The notes below the pieces were generated by a model, which was not told where the DNA came from, ran no database searches, and saw only the letters and a list, made by a program, of their open reading frames with translations. From assembly GCF_000471905.2 (NCBI RefSeq), contig NW_006498527.1, forward strand, positions 2,810,677 through 2,874,676: a stretch of DNA of 64,000 nucleotides, written 5' to 3'. The position numbers were made by a program, and so were the translations under genes. The stretch comes from Amborella trichopoda (Eukaryota; Streptophyta; Magnoliopsida; Amborellales; Amborellaceae). Positions 11,801 to 23,703 of the stretch are shown here, piece by piece; positions within the stretch are counted from its first letter, which is position 1; each line of letters starts with the position of its first letter.

Positions 11801-14800
11801 GGCATTGCCTCCTCTGATGGTCCTGGCAGCTCACCTTGAGAAGTTGCGGCTGCTGAAGATGATTCCAACCTCTCTTGATGCCTCTTTATTAGTGAAGGGG
11901 GAAAGGATAAGGACAAGTATGGAACTACCATGCAGAATATACAAGGGTACGCTCGGGCTTACCCTTCTCAAATTTCTCCTTGCGAGAAGAACTCTTGCAT
12001 TTCAAAGCCATAGGCCTCAACACACACGCTAAGAGAATAGCAACTCATAAGAAAAGACAGGACAACGATCAATAGGGTCATGGGTAGAGACGCAATTCTG
12101 AAGGAACTAGAATTTCGTGCAGGACATTCTGAGGGAAATAGAGCAATGCACTCGTATGCCGAAACCTGTAATACAAGGCCAAAGATCCATAAGGTTTTTG
12201 AAGACAAGAAAGTGAGAGAAATGAAAGGAAAAAAAATGAACATATTGCGCCCCCCCCCCCCATCACTTCGTGGTAGTATCAACCCCCCCTCAAAAAAATT
12301 TGCCCTTCGGTGGTTCGTCATCAAAGGTATCACCACGATAAACAATGAGGTGCTTGTCATTAAAAACATCGACAGTGTGAATATAGTTGAGAAGCTTCTA
12401 TTTGTAGGCATTGTCATTAATTTTTTGCACCACTTGACACGGTCTAATGTTACCCTGGCTCAACTTATGATATTCATAACAACTTGGTCTAAAACTATGA
12501 ACAAGCATAGGAGGGAAGAGTCTTTAGTTACTCCTAGTAATACATCCTCAGAGATATCCATTCAAAATAAGTTTGTAGGAAATCTCACCTCTATGACTTG
12601 TAAGATTGAGCATTGGATATTCCAAAGGAGATTGCCAATCTTGCAATGAACTGATGAGAATGCAATGCCAGTGCAAGGATTACAACCAAACTCATGTTTT
12701 AGAGCTTTAGCATGGGTATGCTTAGCAGCTCCCGACTCTCAAATCGTCCACTACACCACTTTGATATAGCAATACTAGCAAGGGCAAAATGAGAAGACCA
12801 AAACCCAGAGTTTTTCATCTCTGAGAAGTTAGAACCATTGTAACTCAACCATAATGTTATACAATTTAAAATAACTAGCGATTAATGTTTTCCTGGTTAT
12901 GGTTCCTCTCATGAACATCTCATCCATCACGTTTTATGCACAATGAAAACTAACACTGCGGCGATACAAATGCGCAACACTATCAATCATCACCATATCT
13001 AAGGAAAACTTTTCTCTTAGTATACAAGAAAACTTTCAACTCTAAGGGTCATTGTTACTGGATTTGGTGAGGTCGAGATGCAAAAATTAGGCTTCGTAAA
13101 TTTAGGTTTTGGGGGAAGATGACAAAGAAGAGATTTGGTTATTCCATCAAAGCAGACTAATGACTCAGCCTGAATTCTATCGAAGAGAATGATTTCAGCA
13201 GCCCTTTGGTGAGCACCTCTTATGTTAAAGTCACTAACTAAGAGTTCAGGGGAAAATACATTGGATTATTTGGTGTGAACATCATGTGACACCCTAAATT
13301 CAGGTAAAACTCGAAGAAGAACAACTTCATCATCATTACCTTCGTCAACACCATTCTCCTGGCTACTTTTCCTGGGGACTAAGAAACTAGTTACCTCCAA
13401 TATTTTGGAAACAGCTCCTTGACATCCACCCTGTTCTTCATTAAGAATAGGAGTATCCACAAAATCCTCTCCAGTGGTACAATCTTCTTCTCGATCCTCT
13501 TTATGGATTGGATCACCGACTTCTTTCACAAGACCCAAATCTTCATCCAGGTACTTGTCAAATACTGGTGGTGAGTCCCAATGCACAACATGCCAATCTT
13601 AAGAACCATTGGGTGAGAACAAAGTTTCTCCATAGTTGGCCTCAGATAGAGTTTCGCAACTCAAATCATCATCAATTTCGTGCAATTTGACCCATCTGAC
13701 ACCAACTTGGTCACCGACGCATCTGCCTCGATCTCATCCTCGTGACACGGGGCTCCATCTACGCTAAATGCAGAGTTAGGGTTTCAACCAATCTCCTCAA
13801 ATCTGCCATTCCTTTTCGCATACTAGCATCACGGTCTTTTACGATTTCTACTTTTCCTCCTCTTGCTCTGCGTAGAGACATAGTTGTTGATCTAGGGTAC
13901 AAAAATTGACACTAAAGTACAGTACGTATAGAAAAGCAATGCTACAGTACCATCCGCACCACAATACCATCTACAGTACCTTCTATATAGATCGTTGGGC
14001 TTTGATACCAACATGGCGCAGACCTAATAGCATGGAGCTAGCGTTTAGTAAAGAAGAAGACAGGAAAGATTCAAAATTAGAGAGAGATGCAAAACCTAAA
14101 GGAGCACTGGTTGCTCTAGGATTTCAAATAAAGTCCATAACAAGATGTTTGTTGATGATTGAGTACATCCTTTATATAAGAAAACCCTAAACAAGAATTA
14201 ATCCTGCCCATCCAACCAATCTAATCATGGGCATTTATTATAAGAGATTCTAAGTGAATAAAAAGACATAAAAGACTTTGGAAATTACTACTTATGCTCC
14301 TAAGTAAATAAAATGACTCATGGCACAAGAAATAAATAAAAGACATAAAGGATAGATTCAATATATAGTTGTTGAAAACGTCTGTGATTCAGAATCATTT
14401 TTGGAATCAGAATCGCGTGTATCAAAAGTTTCAGAATCTAGGAATCGTTGTCCGTACGATTCGGATATGAGAATAATGACTCACTATTTTGGAATCGCGA
14501 TTAAAAACATTAGGAATCGTGTTTCCTATTTGCAAGAATCGATGTCCCTTCATGTTAGAATTGCGTTTCATACCTATATGGAATCACCCATGACCCCACT
14601 TGTTTCGGTGGTTGTTGGAATCGTGATTCCTAAAACTATGGAATCGTGATTTCTAAAAATAAGGAATCGTGATTCCTAAAATTTAGAATCGTTGTCCCAA
14701 AAAACTTGGAATCAACATTCTCACCATTCCGGAATCGTGATTCTCCCTTTACTAGAATTGCGAACCAATTCCTTCCGGTATATGAGAGAAGTATTAAGAA

Positions 14801-17066
14801 AATATATAAATTTACCCATTACTACAAGATTGAATTTTGGTATGTAAATACTCAGTCCAAGACTCCAAGCACTAATGTCAATCTTTATGATATCTTTGTG
14901 GACAATCCCATACAATGGATTCAGTCTACCGATAACCCTATTATGCCTACAAGGTTTGGAGCTAGTCTACGGCATACAAGGAGTGAGAATAAGGGCAAGC
15001 TCCCTTTATCTCCTTTCCTTGAATTATAAAATAAGTACATGACATAGTAATTATTTTTTGTTAAATGTAGTTTTGAGTCTTTTGACTTTTGAATTGAGTT
15101 ATTCAATTTTTAGTCAATGTCTCTGATATTTAGTGATTAATTTAACCTAAAACACCACACAGGGCACTTCGCTCATATCCTTATTATCTTTTTATTTTAC
15201 TTAAAAAAAAAGCATTTTTATCTTCTTATTCAACTTGAAGAAATGACGGTGTCGATCATATATTAAACATTATTACATTAGTAGTTTAGTACCCACACCA
15301 TTTACCAAACATTATTAAATTTGAAGTAACATATTCTTTTAGTATTATTTATTCTTGGTAAGAGTTATTAAAAAGTAACATGGAATGCAGGATGGAAATT
15401 AGTAAATAAGAAAATAAAAAGTTTAATATATTACTTATATTTTAAATTTTGATTTTATTGCTGTGTTTAACAACTTCAAATTCTCTCACACTCTCATACA
15501 TGGCGCGCTCACTCATGATTGAGCACCATCGAAGGGTTTCTGCTCTCCCTATGCTCAAATATTACTCATATTTTAAATTTTGATTTTATTGCCGTGTGCA
15601 ACAACTTCAAATTCCCTCACGCTCTTATACATGTTGCGCTCACTCATGATTGAGCACACATCGAAGGGTTTCTGCTCTTCCTATGCTCACATTGCTTCCT
15701 GACAACATAGATTCGCAATTCGTTAATACCTCGAATCAACGTTTAGCATAAGTAGAATCGCATTGTTGTATAGAAGGAATCACGATGTCTGCGATATAGA
15801 AACTTGATTCCAAACAACATGGATTCGCAATTCCAAAAAAATTGAAATCAACGTTTCTCACATGCAGAATCGCATTCTTGTGTAGTTAAGAATCATAAAG
15901 TCCCCGATATGGAATCGCATTCCACAAAAAATAGGTGGAATCGCATTCCACAAAAAATAGAAACGTAATTCCTTTCTTTTAGAATCGACTTTCTCCCGGG
16001 AAAACGCCCAATCGAGATTCCGAAATGGAATCGCTACCCTCATAGGCGATTCGGGTAACTATAATTCAATGAGTATTTTTCTCTTCTGCAGTTCTTGTTT
16101 GTCTCTCTTATCTAGACACTCGAGAGCAGTAATTTTGGGCTGCACCACATCTCTGACAATTAATCACTCCACATATTATTCACAAACATTCCCTTGGTAA
16201 CTGTTGTGGATGGGGGTGTGTGTATACGTTTGTGTGGATAGATCGATGGATAGATAAGGCTGATAGACAGACATGTACAATTTTGGCTGGGTTTGGGACA
16301 CCCCTACTTTTGTACTATAATGCAATATGGATTAGGTTTATATAGCATTCATCAGCATGGTGTATGCAAGTGTTTGCCAACATGAAAGACGTAATACAAC
16401 GGAGAAGCTCATCAAAATGCCGCCCCACTGCCTTGTAATACAATAGAGATGGAAAGAGCCATTGCCTTCATTCCACCTCTATTGTACTTTCTGCAATAGA
16501 ATATGCACCGCTTTGGATTCTTAATGCATGGTGCTGACCAAGAGAGCCTTAATATTTTTCATCACTTTTTTTTTTTTGGGGGGGTAAGTAAAATGTGCAA
16601 GTAAACGGGATGGATATCATCACTTTTATGGTTGCTATGATGAACAATGACATTTATTTCAGTGTTAAAACTAAGAACTAACACAATGAAAAGTTGAATG
16701 TTTTTGTGCAGTGCATTTATTCTGTCACCAGGATCTGTACTTGGTACCCATGCACATAAATTGAGTCAGTGCTCCTTAGTGTCAATATGTGGTGCAAGCT
16801 TCATGTACTATGTATATTAAGAGAACCATTTAAATCTATGTAACTTGTATTTTATGGTGGTACAATTATTGATAGGAATCCATGTTTCACTAGGGCTGAT
16901 GAAGACGGGTGATGTGTGTGTGTGTGTGCGAGAGAGAGAGAGAGACAGAGTACATCAAATTGTCTAAGCAATTATCAGTTCTGTTGGTATCAGGAGACTG
17001 TACATTGTATTTTTTTTCAATAAGAGACCTTGATTTGGTGATGTAGGGTTTGCCACGCCAGTGTAA
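2807..17066 (+). CDS. NFD6: NFD6-like small mitochondrial protein, three coding exons
   Basis: The coding exons are 2807-2985, 3551-3669 and 17047-17066, giving 318 nt and 105 residues. Introns are GT-AG (2986-3550 and 3670-17046) and the phases match exactly. The ATG at 2807 is chosen because the preceding in-frame codons have no other ATG and the predicted N-terminus (MARVAAATSFVRSRC) is a typical Arg/Ser/Ala-rich mitochondrial presequence. Exon 2 encodes the family core, with 'LVPLHSVTASSLLVSMLS' followed by 'SWGWLSE'. Exon 3 adds only 'GFATPV' and the stop. NUCLEAR FUSION DEFECTIVE 6 relatives are short plant mitochondrial proteins; NFD6 itself is needed for polar nuclear fusion in Arabidopsis. 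The tail resembles the ending I recall for NFD6-like relatives rather than NFD6 itself, so this may be a paralogue. The second intron, about 13.4 kb, is filled with mobile elements. A possible donor at 17124 suggests that the 3'UTR is also spliced. Confidence 0.75.
5048..5150 (+). mobile_element. tRNA-derived SINE-like fragment
   Basis: An A-box-like 'gagtggttagcag' near 5064 and a B-box-like 'aagtttgattcc' at 5102-5113 have tRNA-like order and spacing. An A-rich tail (5139-5150) follows. It lies inside the long NFD6-like intron. The copy is short and degenerate, so the class is tentative. Confidence 0.4.
5571..5643. repeat. Short tandem duplication
   Basis: A segment of about 30 bp containing 'atctttttatatacgtg' plus a poly-T tract is present twice in tandem. 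Each copy ends in an acceptor-like 'cccacag' or 'ttccag', so it is a plausible source of cryptic splicing inside the long intron. No coding role is evident. Confidence 0.5.
6521..6845 (-). mobile_element. RTE-type LINE, 3' end fragment
   Basis: Read on the minus strand, the segment encodes 'ESRFRWFGHM' (about 6797-6826). This matches the C-terminal 'LRWFGH' motif of plant RTE LINE ORF2. The conserved RTE 3' region follows ('ggatccatgtggcagaccc', then 'ttgggatgaggctt' twice), and then a simple (GAT/GAG)n tail at 6521-6557 in place of poly(A). It is heavily 5'-truncated. Confidence 0.65.
7125..7364. mobile_element. hAT-type MITE
   Basis: 240 bp, GC-rich in an AT-rich setting, with inverted ends 'taagggtggcaatgggc' and, reversed, 'tagggctggcaacatg'. 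It is flanked by an 8-bp target duplication, 'agctactc' (7117-7124) and 'agttactc' (7365-7372), differing at one base. An 8-bp duplication and RGGGNTGGCAA-type ends are known for hAT MITEs. It has no ORF. Similar left ends occur at about 33423 and 35357 without a clear right end. Confidence 0.75.
7373..9333. other. Intronic sequence without identified genes
   Basis: Part of the second intron of the NFD6-like gene. It holds a (CT)n microsatellite at 7592-7620 and AT-rich unique-looking sequence. I see no exon, RNA gene or recognisable element. Confidence 0.5.
9334..11289 (+). mobile_element. Short LTR-retrotransposon fossil, Ty3-type gag
   Basis: Two direct long terminal repeats, 9334-9769 (436 bp) and 10863-11289 (427 bp), start with 'TGATGC(T/A)GC' and end with 'ccctgca'. 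Immediately inside the left one is a primer-binding site resembling initiator tRNA-Met (ttggtatc... at about 9774). The interior, about 1.1 kb, carries only a gag-like region (about 10100-10510) of Ty3/gypsy character, with no pol. The element is broken, with several interruptions. The LTRs differ visibly (perhaps 20-25%), which suggests an old insertion. No clear target duplication is seen. It lies inside the NFD6-like intron. Confidence 0.65.
11290..11967. other. Unassigned intronic sequence, slightly GC-richer
   Basis: This stretch is more GC-rich than its surroundings between about 11520 and 11960. It has open frames of 60-80 codons but nothing I recognise. It could be the outer part of the neighbouring LTR fossil or a captured host fragment. 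Confidence 0.3.
11968..14345 (-). mobile_element. Ty3/gypsy LTR-retrotransposon fossil
   Basis: On the minus strand the parts occur in family order. An LTR-like segment lies at about 14013-14345, with an adjoining tRNA-Met-type primer-binding site at about 14001-14012. A gag N-terminal region lies at about 13700-13880, further gag/pol scraps at 13266-13600, and the C-terminal end of pol (integrase side) at about 12270-12650. The element is heavily deleted and has many breaks. A matching second LTR was not found. It is old by its decay. Confidence 0.6.
14358..16070. mobile_element. Element with palindromic GAATCG subterminal arrays
   Basis: Two blocks, 14386-14775 and 15705-16050, hold many copies of a motif around 'ggaatcgtgattcc', spaced about 22-40 bp apart. 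They are separated by about 930 bp without the motif. That layout resembles the subterminal transposase-binding repeats of CACTA, hAT or Mutator-like transposons. Clear terminal inverted repeats and a transposase were not found, so the class is open. The interior includes a tandem duplication (15431-15690). Confidence 0.5.
15431..15690. repeat. Tandem duplication, period about 131 bp
   Basis: Two head-to-tail units begin with 'ttacttatattttaaatttt' (15431) and 'ttactcatattttaaatttt' (15562). Both contain 'ctcactcatgattgagcac', itself a near-palindrome. The units are about 90% identical by eye. They lie inside the GAATCG element. Confidence 0.65.
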
Positions 17067-17123
17067 CATGGCCAGTGGAGCTTGATGAGATAGCAGTAGA
17101 TATGGTGTTTACTCTTTCTCCAG
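17067..17123 (+). other. Probable 3'UTR part of the NFD6-like terminal exon
   Basis: The sequence after the stop codon at 17064-17066 runs to 'tttctccag' followed by 'gtaactg', a good donor. The 3'UTR is therefore probably spliced to a further non-coding exon. One candidate with an acceptor-like start (ttttcttgtag) and donor-like end (aaag/gtgaa) is near 20921-20999. Confidence 0.35.
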
Positions 17124-19271
17124 GTAACTGCAGTAATTATCTCCTTTTTTCTTGATTTATTTATTTTAGCATATTGATATGCACTTTGTGAGGCTTCGGA
17201 TTGAACGAGAATGACATTTTTTTTTATGGATGAGCACATATTGTAGGCGAATTTGATTTCATATGGAATCTCTTCATCGTGTGAGTCTTTTGGTAAATTA
17301 ATGAACACCCACTAGAGAGGAATTTCCTCTGATTTAATTGATTTAAGTGTTTGGTAGGAGAGGACTAGAAATGAAAAATCCATCAGAGAGGGTTTCATGA
17401 ATAAAATGGCCGTGGTTTAATTACTTCGTGAGTTTTCATGGGAATTCTTTTTCTTTATTTTGTGAGTAAACTTGTGTTTTTTATCTATTCGAATCAAGCT
17501 TGAAGGAATATCATTCTCTCTGTCTATTGTTTCCTAAAGCAGTTTATTGTTTTGCTTTTCCTTCACCATTTTATAACTGGGACTATGATTTGTCAAAATA
17601 TGGCAGCTTGCTTAGTTTCATATTATTTACTATAAGAATAGATTTCAACTGCAATATTGGTTGAAGGTTCTGGTTTGGTAACTCAAAATTTTGAGCCGTA
17701 TCTTAGGCATTCAGCAGCTCTGTGTTTTCAAAACTTCGACTCAGTAAATAGAAAATGGATCAATTTGGATTTTTACCCCAAATAAAGAGTTTTGGTTAAA
17801 ATATTTCCAAATGCTTGTGTGCTATGCTATGCTTTGTGTTTCCTGCACTTCCCTAACACCCCCAATAAGGTGATGTCATCACCGGACGATCAGGGTGTCT
17901 CACTCCTTTCATATCGCCATCGAACCTTGGGTCGGACTTTGAGTGGAGGTATAAAACCCTCTTGCTAAAATCTGACGGTTGGTGGTGTTAATCGTCGGAA
18001 ACACAAATGATAGCATAGAATACATTTCCTTAACAACTTTACTGCTTTACAAACGTAAGCATTTAGTTAGGGTAGGTTTTGGATTCATTTGGGTCCAGAA
18101 AGAGTTTTGATCCTGTCTCTCTCTCTCTGTCTCTCTAATTTTGAAACGAGCATTTCTCTACACATACCACCTACCACTGTCGTTATCAGAAAATAATTTC
18201 AGGGTCAAAGCCCTGGATTTTCTACTCATAAGCAGCCATGCTAATGTGATAAAAATGACGTCTTATGCTAGGTGTATTACAACTGTTGAGCACCATTTCA
18301 TTAGAAAACTGAAATCCATTGCCACATTAAGCCGACACAATTTAAACTACTGGATAAAGATCAACTTGTTTTCATGATGCGGTCCACCTTTCCTCTTTTT
18401 ATATTGCCGTTCTTAGTAGACATTTTTTATATAGTGTGGGGTACTTGGACCGGCACTTCGCGGTGCTTACAATGAATGGTGGGGATGAATGGCCATTCTC
18501 CAATAGGATAATCGTGAGTTTTGAAGATTTACAGCGGTTGATCTCTGCCGTCCATTGATCAGCATGGAAGCTATGATTAGTAGCTAGTATTGGATCGTAT
18601 TTGGTTTTGACAAGATATCCAAGTACTTCTATATTTTTCTCTACTTTGTTGACGTCTTCTATCCTGAGAAGACATTTCGATACTGGATGTACTTCATTCC
18701 TGAAAGGAAAAGTAGTTGGTGAGGTGGCTTACTCGTATGTTCCTCTGGTTTTCGAAGGTTATAGGACCCAAAAGACATCCCAAATCATTGTAAATTCATT
18801 TCTTTCTAAGTTGCATGAATTTGGAACTCCAAACGTGTAGATCTAATTATATTTAAAGAATTAAAATGAATGATTAAAAAGGAAAAAGCATGACAAAGGC
18901 TACATTTACTGCTCGAAGTTCACTTTTTTTTATTATTGGATTCATGATCATGGTGGTTAAAGCAAAATTTGGATTCAAAATTTATCTCCATGATGAATTT
19001 TGGGATGGTGGATTCAGCATAACAAGTGCATCTTCTGACACAACTGAAACCTACTCATTGTGAAAACCTTATTTTTTGGAGTTTTGGGGATAAACCTGTT
19101 ATTTTATTTTGTTGGTTGACAATAATAAGGGAGAGTCGTCATGACAAACCATCAGGAAACCATCATTTTTCCCAATTGAGTGTAAATGGGTTATTTAACC
19201 TTATTTATGTGAAATTTATCATAATATCCATAAGAGATGCACTATTTAGAAGAGATGCACTATTTAGCCTT
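17124..19271. other. Non-coding stretch
   Basis: AT-rich sequence with a (CT)n tract near 18117-18136. Short ORFs here (for example 18601-18840) show no recognisable family. No RNA gene was seen. Confidence 0.4.
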
Positions 19272-19675
19272 GGGTGAGGTTTGTATAAGGTGTCAACCTT
19301 AAACAATCATGGTAAAGTGTATCTTACAATCTCATTGAAAGATATATTTCCGTTGCCAAAACTCTTATTATGGCCTAAAAGTCTATTTTTCACAGCTATA
19401 ATGAAATTGAAAGTTCCAAAAATGGTACAAATTTAGAAGATATATGAGCACTCAAAAATCTTGAAAATGGACGGTCTAGATTGAAAATGGACGGTCTAGA
19501 TAATATGTTATAAGATAGACAAATTGAAGGACATGATTTTATTTTATTTTCATAACATATATATCGAGGTCGAAATGATCGATTCGGGAGTTCTCTAATG
19601 ATAAAACAACCTTTTTCAATGGGCTTTTGAGGTGTACTTTACTTCTATTGTATAAGGTTGACATCTTATAAAAGC
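19272..19675. mobile_element. MITE family 1, copy C
   Basis: About 404 bp with inverted ends 'gaggtttgtataaggtgtca' and 'tgtataaggttgacatctta'. The internal landmark 'gaaaatggacggtctaga' is duplicated in tandem here (about 19462-19500). It is followed by 'gaaatgatcgattcggga', shared with the other copies. No ORF. Confidence 0.75.
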
Positions 19676-19887
19676 TTTTTTTTTTTTTGGCTAATTTAGT
19701 GAGGAAGGTTGGGCCCTACCTTTTTTTTCAATAGATTGGGGAGTTAAATTTTGAAAGGGTTAATTAGGGGTGTTAGCAGCAAGAATGAATACCACGATGT
19801 GGTAATTGAGTGTGGGGATGCCACCACCACGACCTTAGCCCCTTTCATACCTTATAAAAAAGATTTTCCTATAGCATAAAAACCATG

Positions 19888-20148
19888 GGGGCTCAAAAAT
19901 TGGTCCAAATAATATCGGACCAGCTTTAATAAAATATAAATAAAAGTAGCTAAATAAATATGAAATATTTCATAGAAATGACCCCATAATATGATCAATA
20001 TTCTCATAATTATTGGTCCCAATGGGGGCTCAAAATTGGTCCAACCAATTATCGGACCAGCTTTAGTAAAATATAAATAAAAGTAGCTAAAATAATATGG
20101 AATATATCATAGAAATGACCCTATAATATGTTCCATATTCTCATGATT
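19888..20148. repeat. Tandem duplication, period about 136 bp
   Basis: Two units start with 'gggggctcaaaaattggtcc' and 'gggggctcaaaattggtcca' and share 'cggaccagcttta' and 'catagaaatgacc'. They are about 90% identical by eye. Function unknown. A further 32-bp tandem duplication (ggactgcatactatgaaatg) lies at about 20377-20430. Confidence 0.65.
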
Positions 20149-20430
20149 AATGCTCATCTCATCCCACTGTCTGGCCCTACTTTCTTTTGACCATCCAACC
20201 AAATTGATTGGTATCAAGCATAGGGGTCATGGTTTACATTACAATCATATGGATCGTATTATTTTTCCTTATCAAAAGTTCAAACATATTTTGTCCAATT
20301 CCAAAATCCAATTGAATTATGTGTCAGAATTTATTAGAAGGGATATTCAACTTTGATTTTCTGCTAAATAATTAATGGGACTGCATACTATGAAATGAAT
20401 TTAACGGGACTGCATACTATGAAATGAATT

Positions 20431-21429
20431 TGAAGATGTAGAATTCTATAGCTTGAGTATGTCATAAAATTAAAAAAAGAAGAAAGAACTTTGAGCCTGG
20501 TCAATATGGCACATCCCTAAAAAATCAACTTTTCATCCAATGTTCCAAAGATAACTAATCTTATTGTATTTTTTCCATAATAAGTACTATAATAAACCTT
20601 AGAGCACGTATATTATGTTCCCTTGGGATCATAATTTATTTCTACTCCGTCAGTTAGAAGACCTATTTTGGAGGTTTTTTTTTAAGTGCATAGAGGGTAC
20701 AACTTGGAATTTATTTTCATTAAGGTTTAGGGTTGAAAAGGTTAGATTCCTCGGGTCCTAAAATTAATTATTACTGGGGTTTTTTCCCGAGGGATTAAAT
20801 TGATAGTATAATCCTGATGGAGTATAATTTCTTTTGGCTTACCTCACTTGTGCATGGTGTGTTTCCCCTCTAGTCGTTATTGGTGGTTTCTAACCAGGGC
20901 AGTTTTTATGTTTTCTTGTAGTGGCAAAGGCATCTGTTGCTCTGTCCTGATACAACAAGAAGCTTGAATCAGCACAGATCGGAGGCATGGTGACCTTAAA
21001 GGTGAAACTAGTGTTTCAAAACTTAGATCAGTGTAATGGGTTGTCCACCCGCATCCATCTTGGATTGCTGGATCGGCAACGCAGGTTGTTCAAGTCAGCA
21101 ATCCAGAAAAAATGTCAAAAATTAAAATTAAAATAACGGTTTGTGGGGGTGAGGATTTAAAAGTAACTTAAGAAACATTAGATAGGCTTAAATAAATAGA
21201 AGAGAATGAAATGGGGTTTTAGGGAGACCGATACCTTTTTTCGAACTGTTTCAGTCCCAGTCGATACCAAGTCTACATCCGTGATCCAGATTGGGTATAG
21301 CCAGGTTTTGAAACACGGGGTAAAATACCTTCATTGGTTATAATTACCCGCTCCTATTCAACATGGGCTACTCCCAGAATGATTGTGTTCCTCTCTTTCT
21401 CTCTCTCATGTTTAGTTCTTTATCTGGTT
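20431..21429. other. Non-coding stretch with one exon-like segment
   Basis: Mostly AT-rich and featureless. At about 20921-20999 an acceptor-like polypyrimidine tract (ttttatgttttcttgtag) precedes about 79 nt of balanced composition ending before 'gtgaaac'. It could be a non-coding 3'UTR exon of the upstream NFD6-like gene. No protein product is recognised. Confidence 0.3.
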
Positions 21430-21720
21430 CTTCAACTCTCTTGAAGAAACCCTTGTTTGAATTCAAATGTGGTGTGGACACATGCGCGTGTTATGTGTGT
21501 GTGCGCACACGAGAGAGAGATGAGTGTTCCTCTCTCCGACGAAGGCATGTTTGAGTTCCTCTCTCTCGAACAAACCCATGTTTGAATTCGAATGTAGTAC
21601 AGACACGTGCATGTGTTATGTGTGCGTAGGCACATGTATGTGTGTGTATGTAGGTGCAGAGAGAGAGAGAGAGAGAGAATATGAGTACCCAATATCCTGT
21701 GTGCCCAGCTCCTAGTGACT
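21430..21720. repeat. Imperfect tandem duplication with GT/GA microsatellites
   Basis: Two related units of about 125 bp each contain 'gtttgaattc' followed by a 'gtgttatgtgtg' stretch and end in GA repeats. The small ORFs on both strands are products of the repeat. A smaller doublet, 'ggagctttggcaagtgggg', follows near 22142-22177, and a 55-bp doublet (ctagggttttctaaagacag) at about 22270-22362. Confidence 0.5.
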
Positions 21721-22362
21721 TATAACCAACTCTGGTCCCAAATTTCTAATACCACATGCAAAGCCAAGTCAGGGAGTGAATGTGGGTCAGGTGCATGCTC
21801 ATGTTTGTATGCTAGGCATGTGCCAATGTGAGAGAGATGTACTTTGCTACCACAAAAAATCAGGTTCGTTAAGACAAGAACCTATTTTCTACATATATCT
21901 CAAGAAATCCTCAAAGAAGAGACATCCCTTTGCCACAAACCCCAAGGATTTAACAATTTTGAGTGGCCCTAGAATATATTCCTTCTCATATTTCCCTCTC
22001 CTACCCTACACAAGGGTTGTCCAAGGACTGAGACATTACACTGGTGCCTATATCTATGCTATTTTGGAAACCTCATTAAATAGGCCTTTAGAGGTCTTGT
22101 ATTTTATATTTTATCTATATCTTTTGATTTAATCGAAAGAAAGGAGCTTTGGCAAGTGGGGAGCTTTGGCAAGTGGGGTCATACTAGTGGTTGAAAAATC
22201 GGCGAGCCGACTTGGAATCGGGCAAGTCTGGTTAGACAAAGTGGACCCCAACTATAGGTAGTCTCTGAATAGAGAAACTCTAGGGTTTTCTAAAGACAGG
22301 TTCATTGTTATGATTTGATTCTAGGGTTTTCTAGAGACAGGTTCATTGTTGTGATTTGATTC

Positions 22363-23659
22363 ACTTGAAGAAGGTAGGTTGTTGTGGATTCCTCACCCGA
22401 GTCTCAAGTGACTCTTTCTTCTGTTTTTTTTCGTTCTTTTTCACCTTTTCAATGGAAGGTAATTGGTGTCGAGGAACGCATTTCTACAATAGCATTCCCT
22501 GGTGCACTCAATATCTATTTTGTAGATGGATGTCAACCGATGGCGACCCCACCCAGATTCAAAATTAAAGTTGTAAAAATTATTTTATTTTATTTTATTT
22601 TTTTAAGGATTCATAGTTATCATGGTTTAGATTTTCAATATTCAAAATCCATCTTTAAAATAGATTTTACAGCGATAACTCACTTAAATAGGTGAGGCAT
22701 GAGACTCCGAGAATCCTTGTCCTGGTTCTCATTGGCCAATTTATAATCATCAAGCCAACCCTTGAATTGGCAAGCCGACTTCGATTAGTGGGGGCTCGAG
22801 TTGGCACACGATTCCTATTTTTTGAATATCAAGTCACCATTATCATCATCACCGTCAAAAGTATTTTTTCAATTAATTAAAGTTGGCTATAAAAATCTTG
22901 GTCTTTAATTATGCTCTATTAAGGGTCATACCTTCAATGAGATCATAAGTCCTCGTATCTTTTTATTCAAGCACGTGTACATCAGTTATTTTGAACCATC
23001 AGAGTGAGAATCAACATTAAGTCATGCGACAATAGAGGCATGTGCCGCATCCACACCACCTCAGTGAACCTTTCTAATATCAATCCTTTAGCTTACGAGG
23101 CCAAGAGGAGAAAGAGAGAGAGAGAGAGATATGGATGAAATAAAGAGGAGAGTATAGGAGTAGAAGCTGCCACAAATGGGGCTTGTCCTTGATATGCCCA
23201 CAACAACAAAAATGAATGGAATGATGAAAGAGGGGAGTTATGGGCCCATCCTTCTCTCTTACGCGCTTATCTTTAGAGAGAGAGAGAGTGAAGTTTTAGA
23301 GAGAGAGAGGAGTTTAGGTGCACTAAGTCCTAGAGCACCACGAGATTAGTATCTTCCAAACTTTATTTCCCGACCCCTAACAAACAAAATTAGAGATATC
23401 TTACTCTAAAACAAACAAAATTAACTCACGATTGCAATTGCTACATGAATGTGGCCCCGTGCACGCGCTTTGAAGTTTATTAATAAAAAAGAAAAGTAGA
23501 GAAGCGGGTTTTCTAGAGCCCCACCACCAACAAATATACATGCTTCTTCAAAATGTCGAAACTCCCACCTGAATTTTTCATGATGTCCTTGCTTCCTTAT
23601 TTTCAGTTCATGTCCTTGCTTTTTTTCATTGTTAAGGAAATATTCATCTTAAACATAAT

Positions 23660-23703
<44 letters not shown>

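Noticed and set aside
12080-12649. 189-codon plus frame
   Set aside because: It is the antisense of a Ty3/gypsy fossil on the minus strand.
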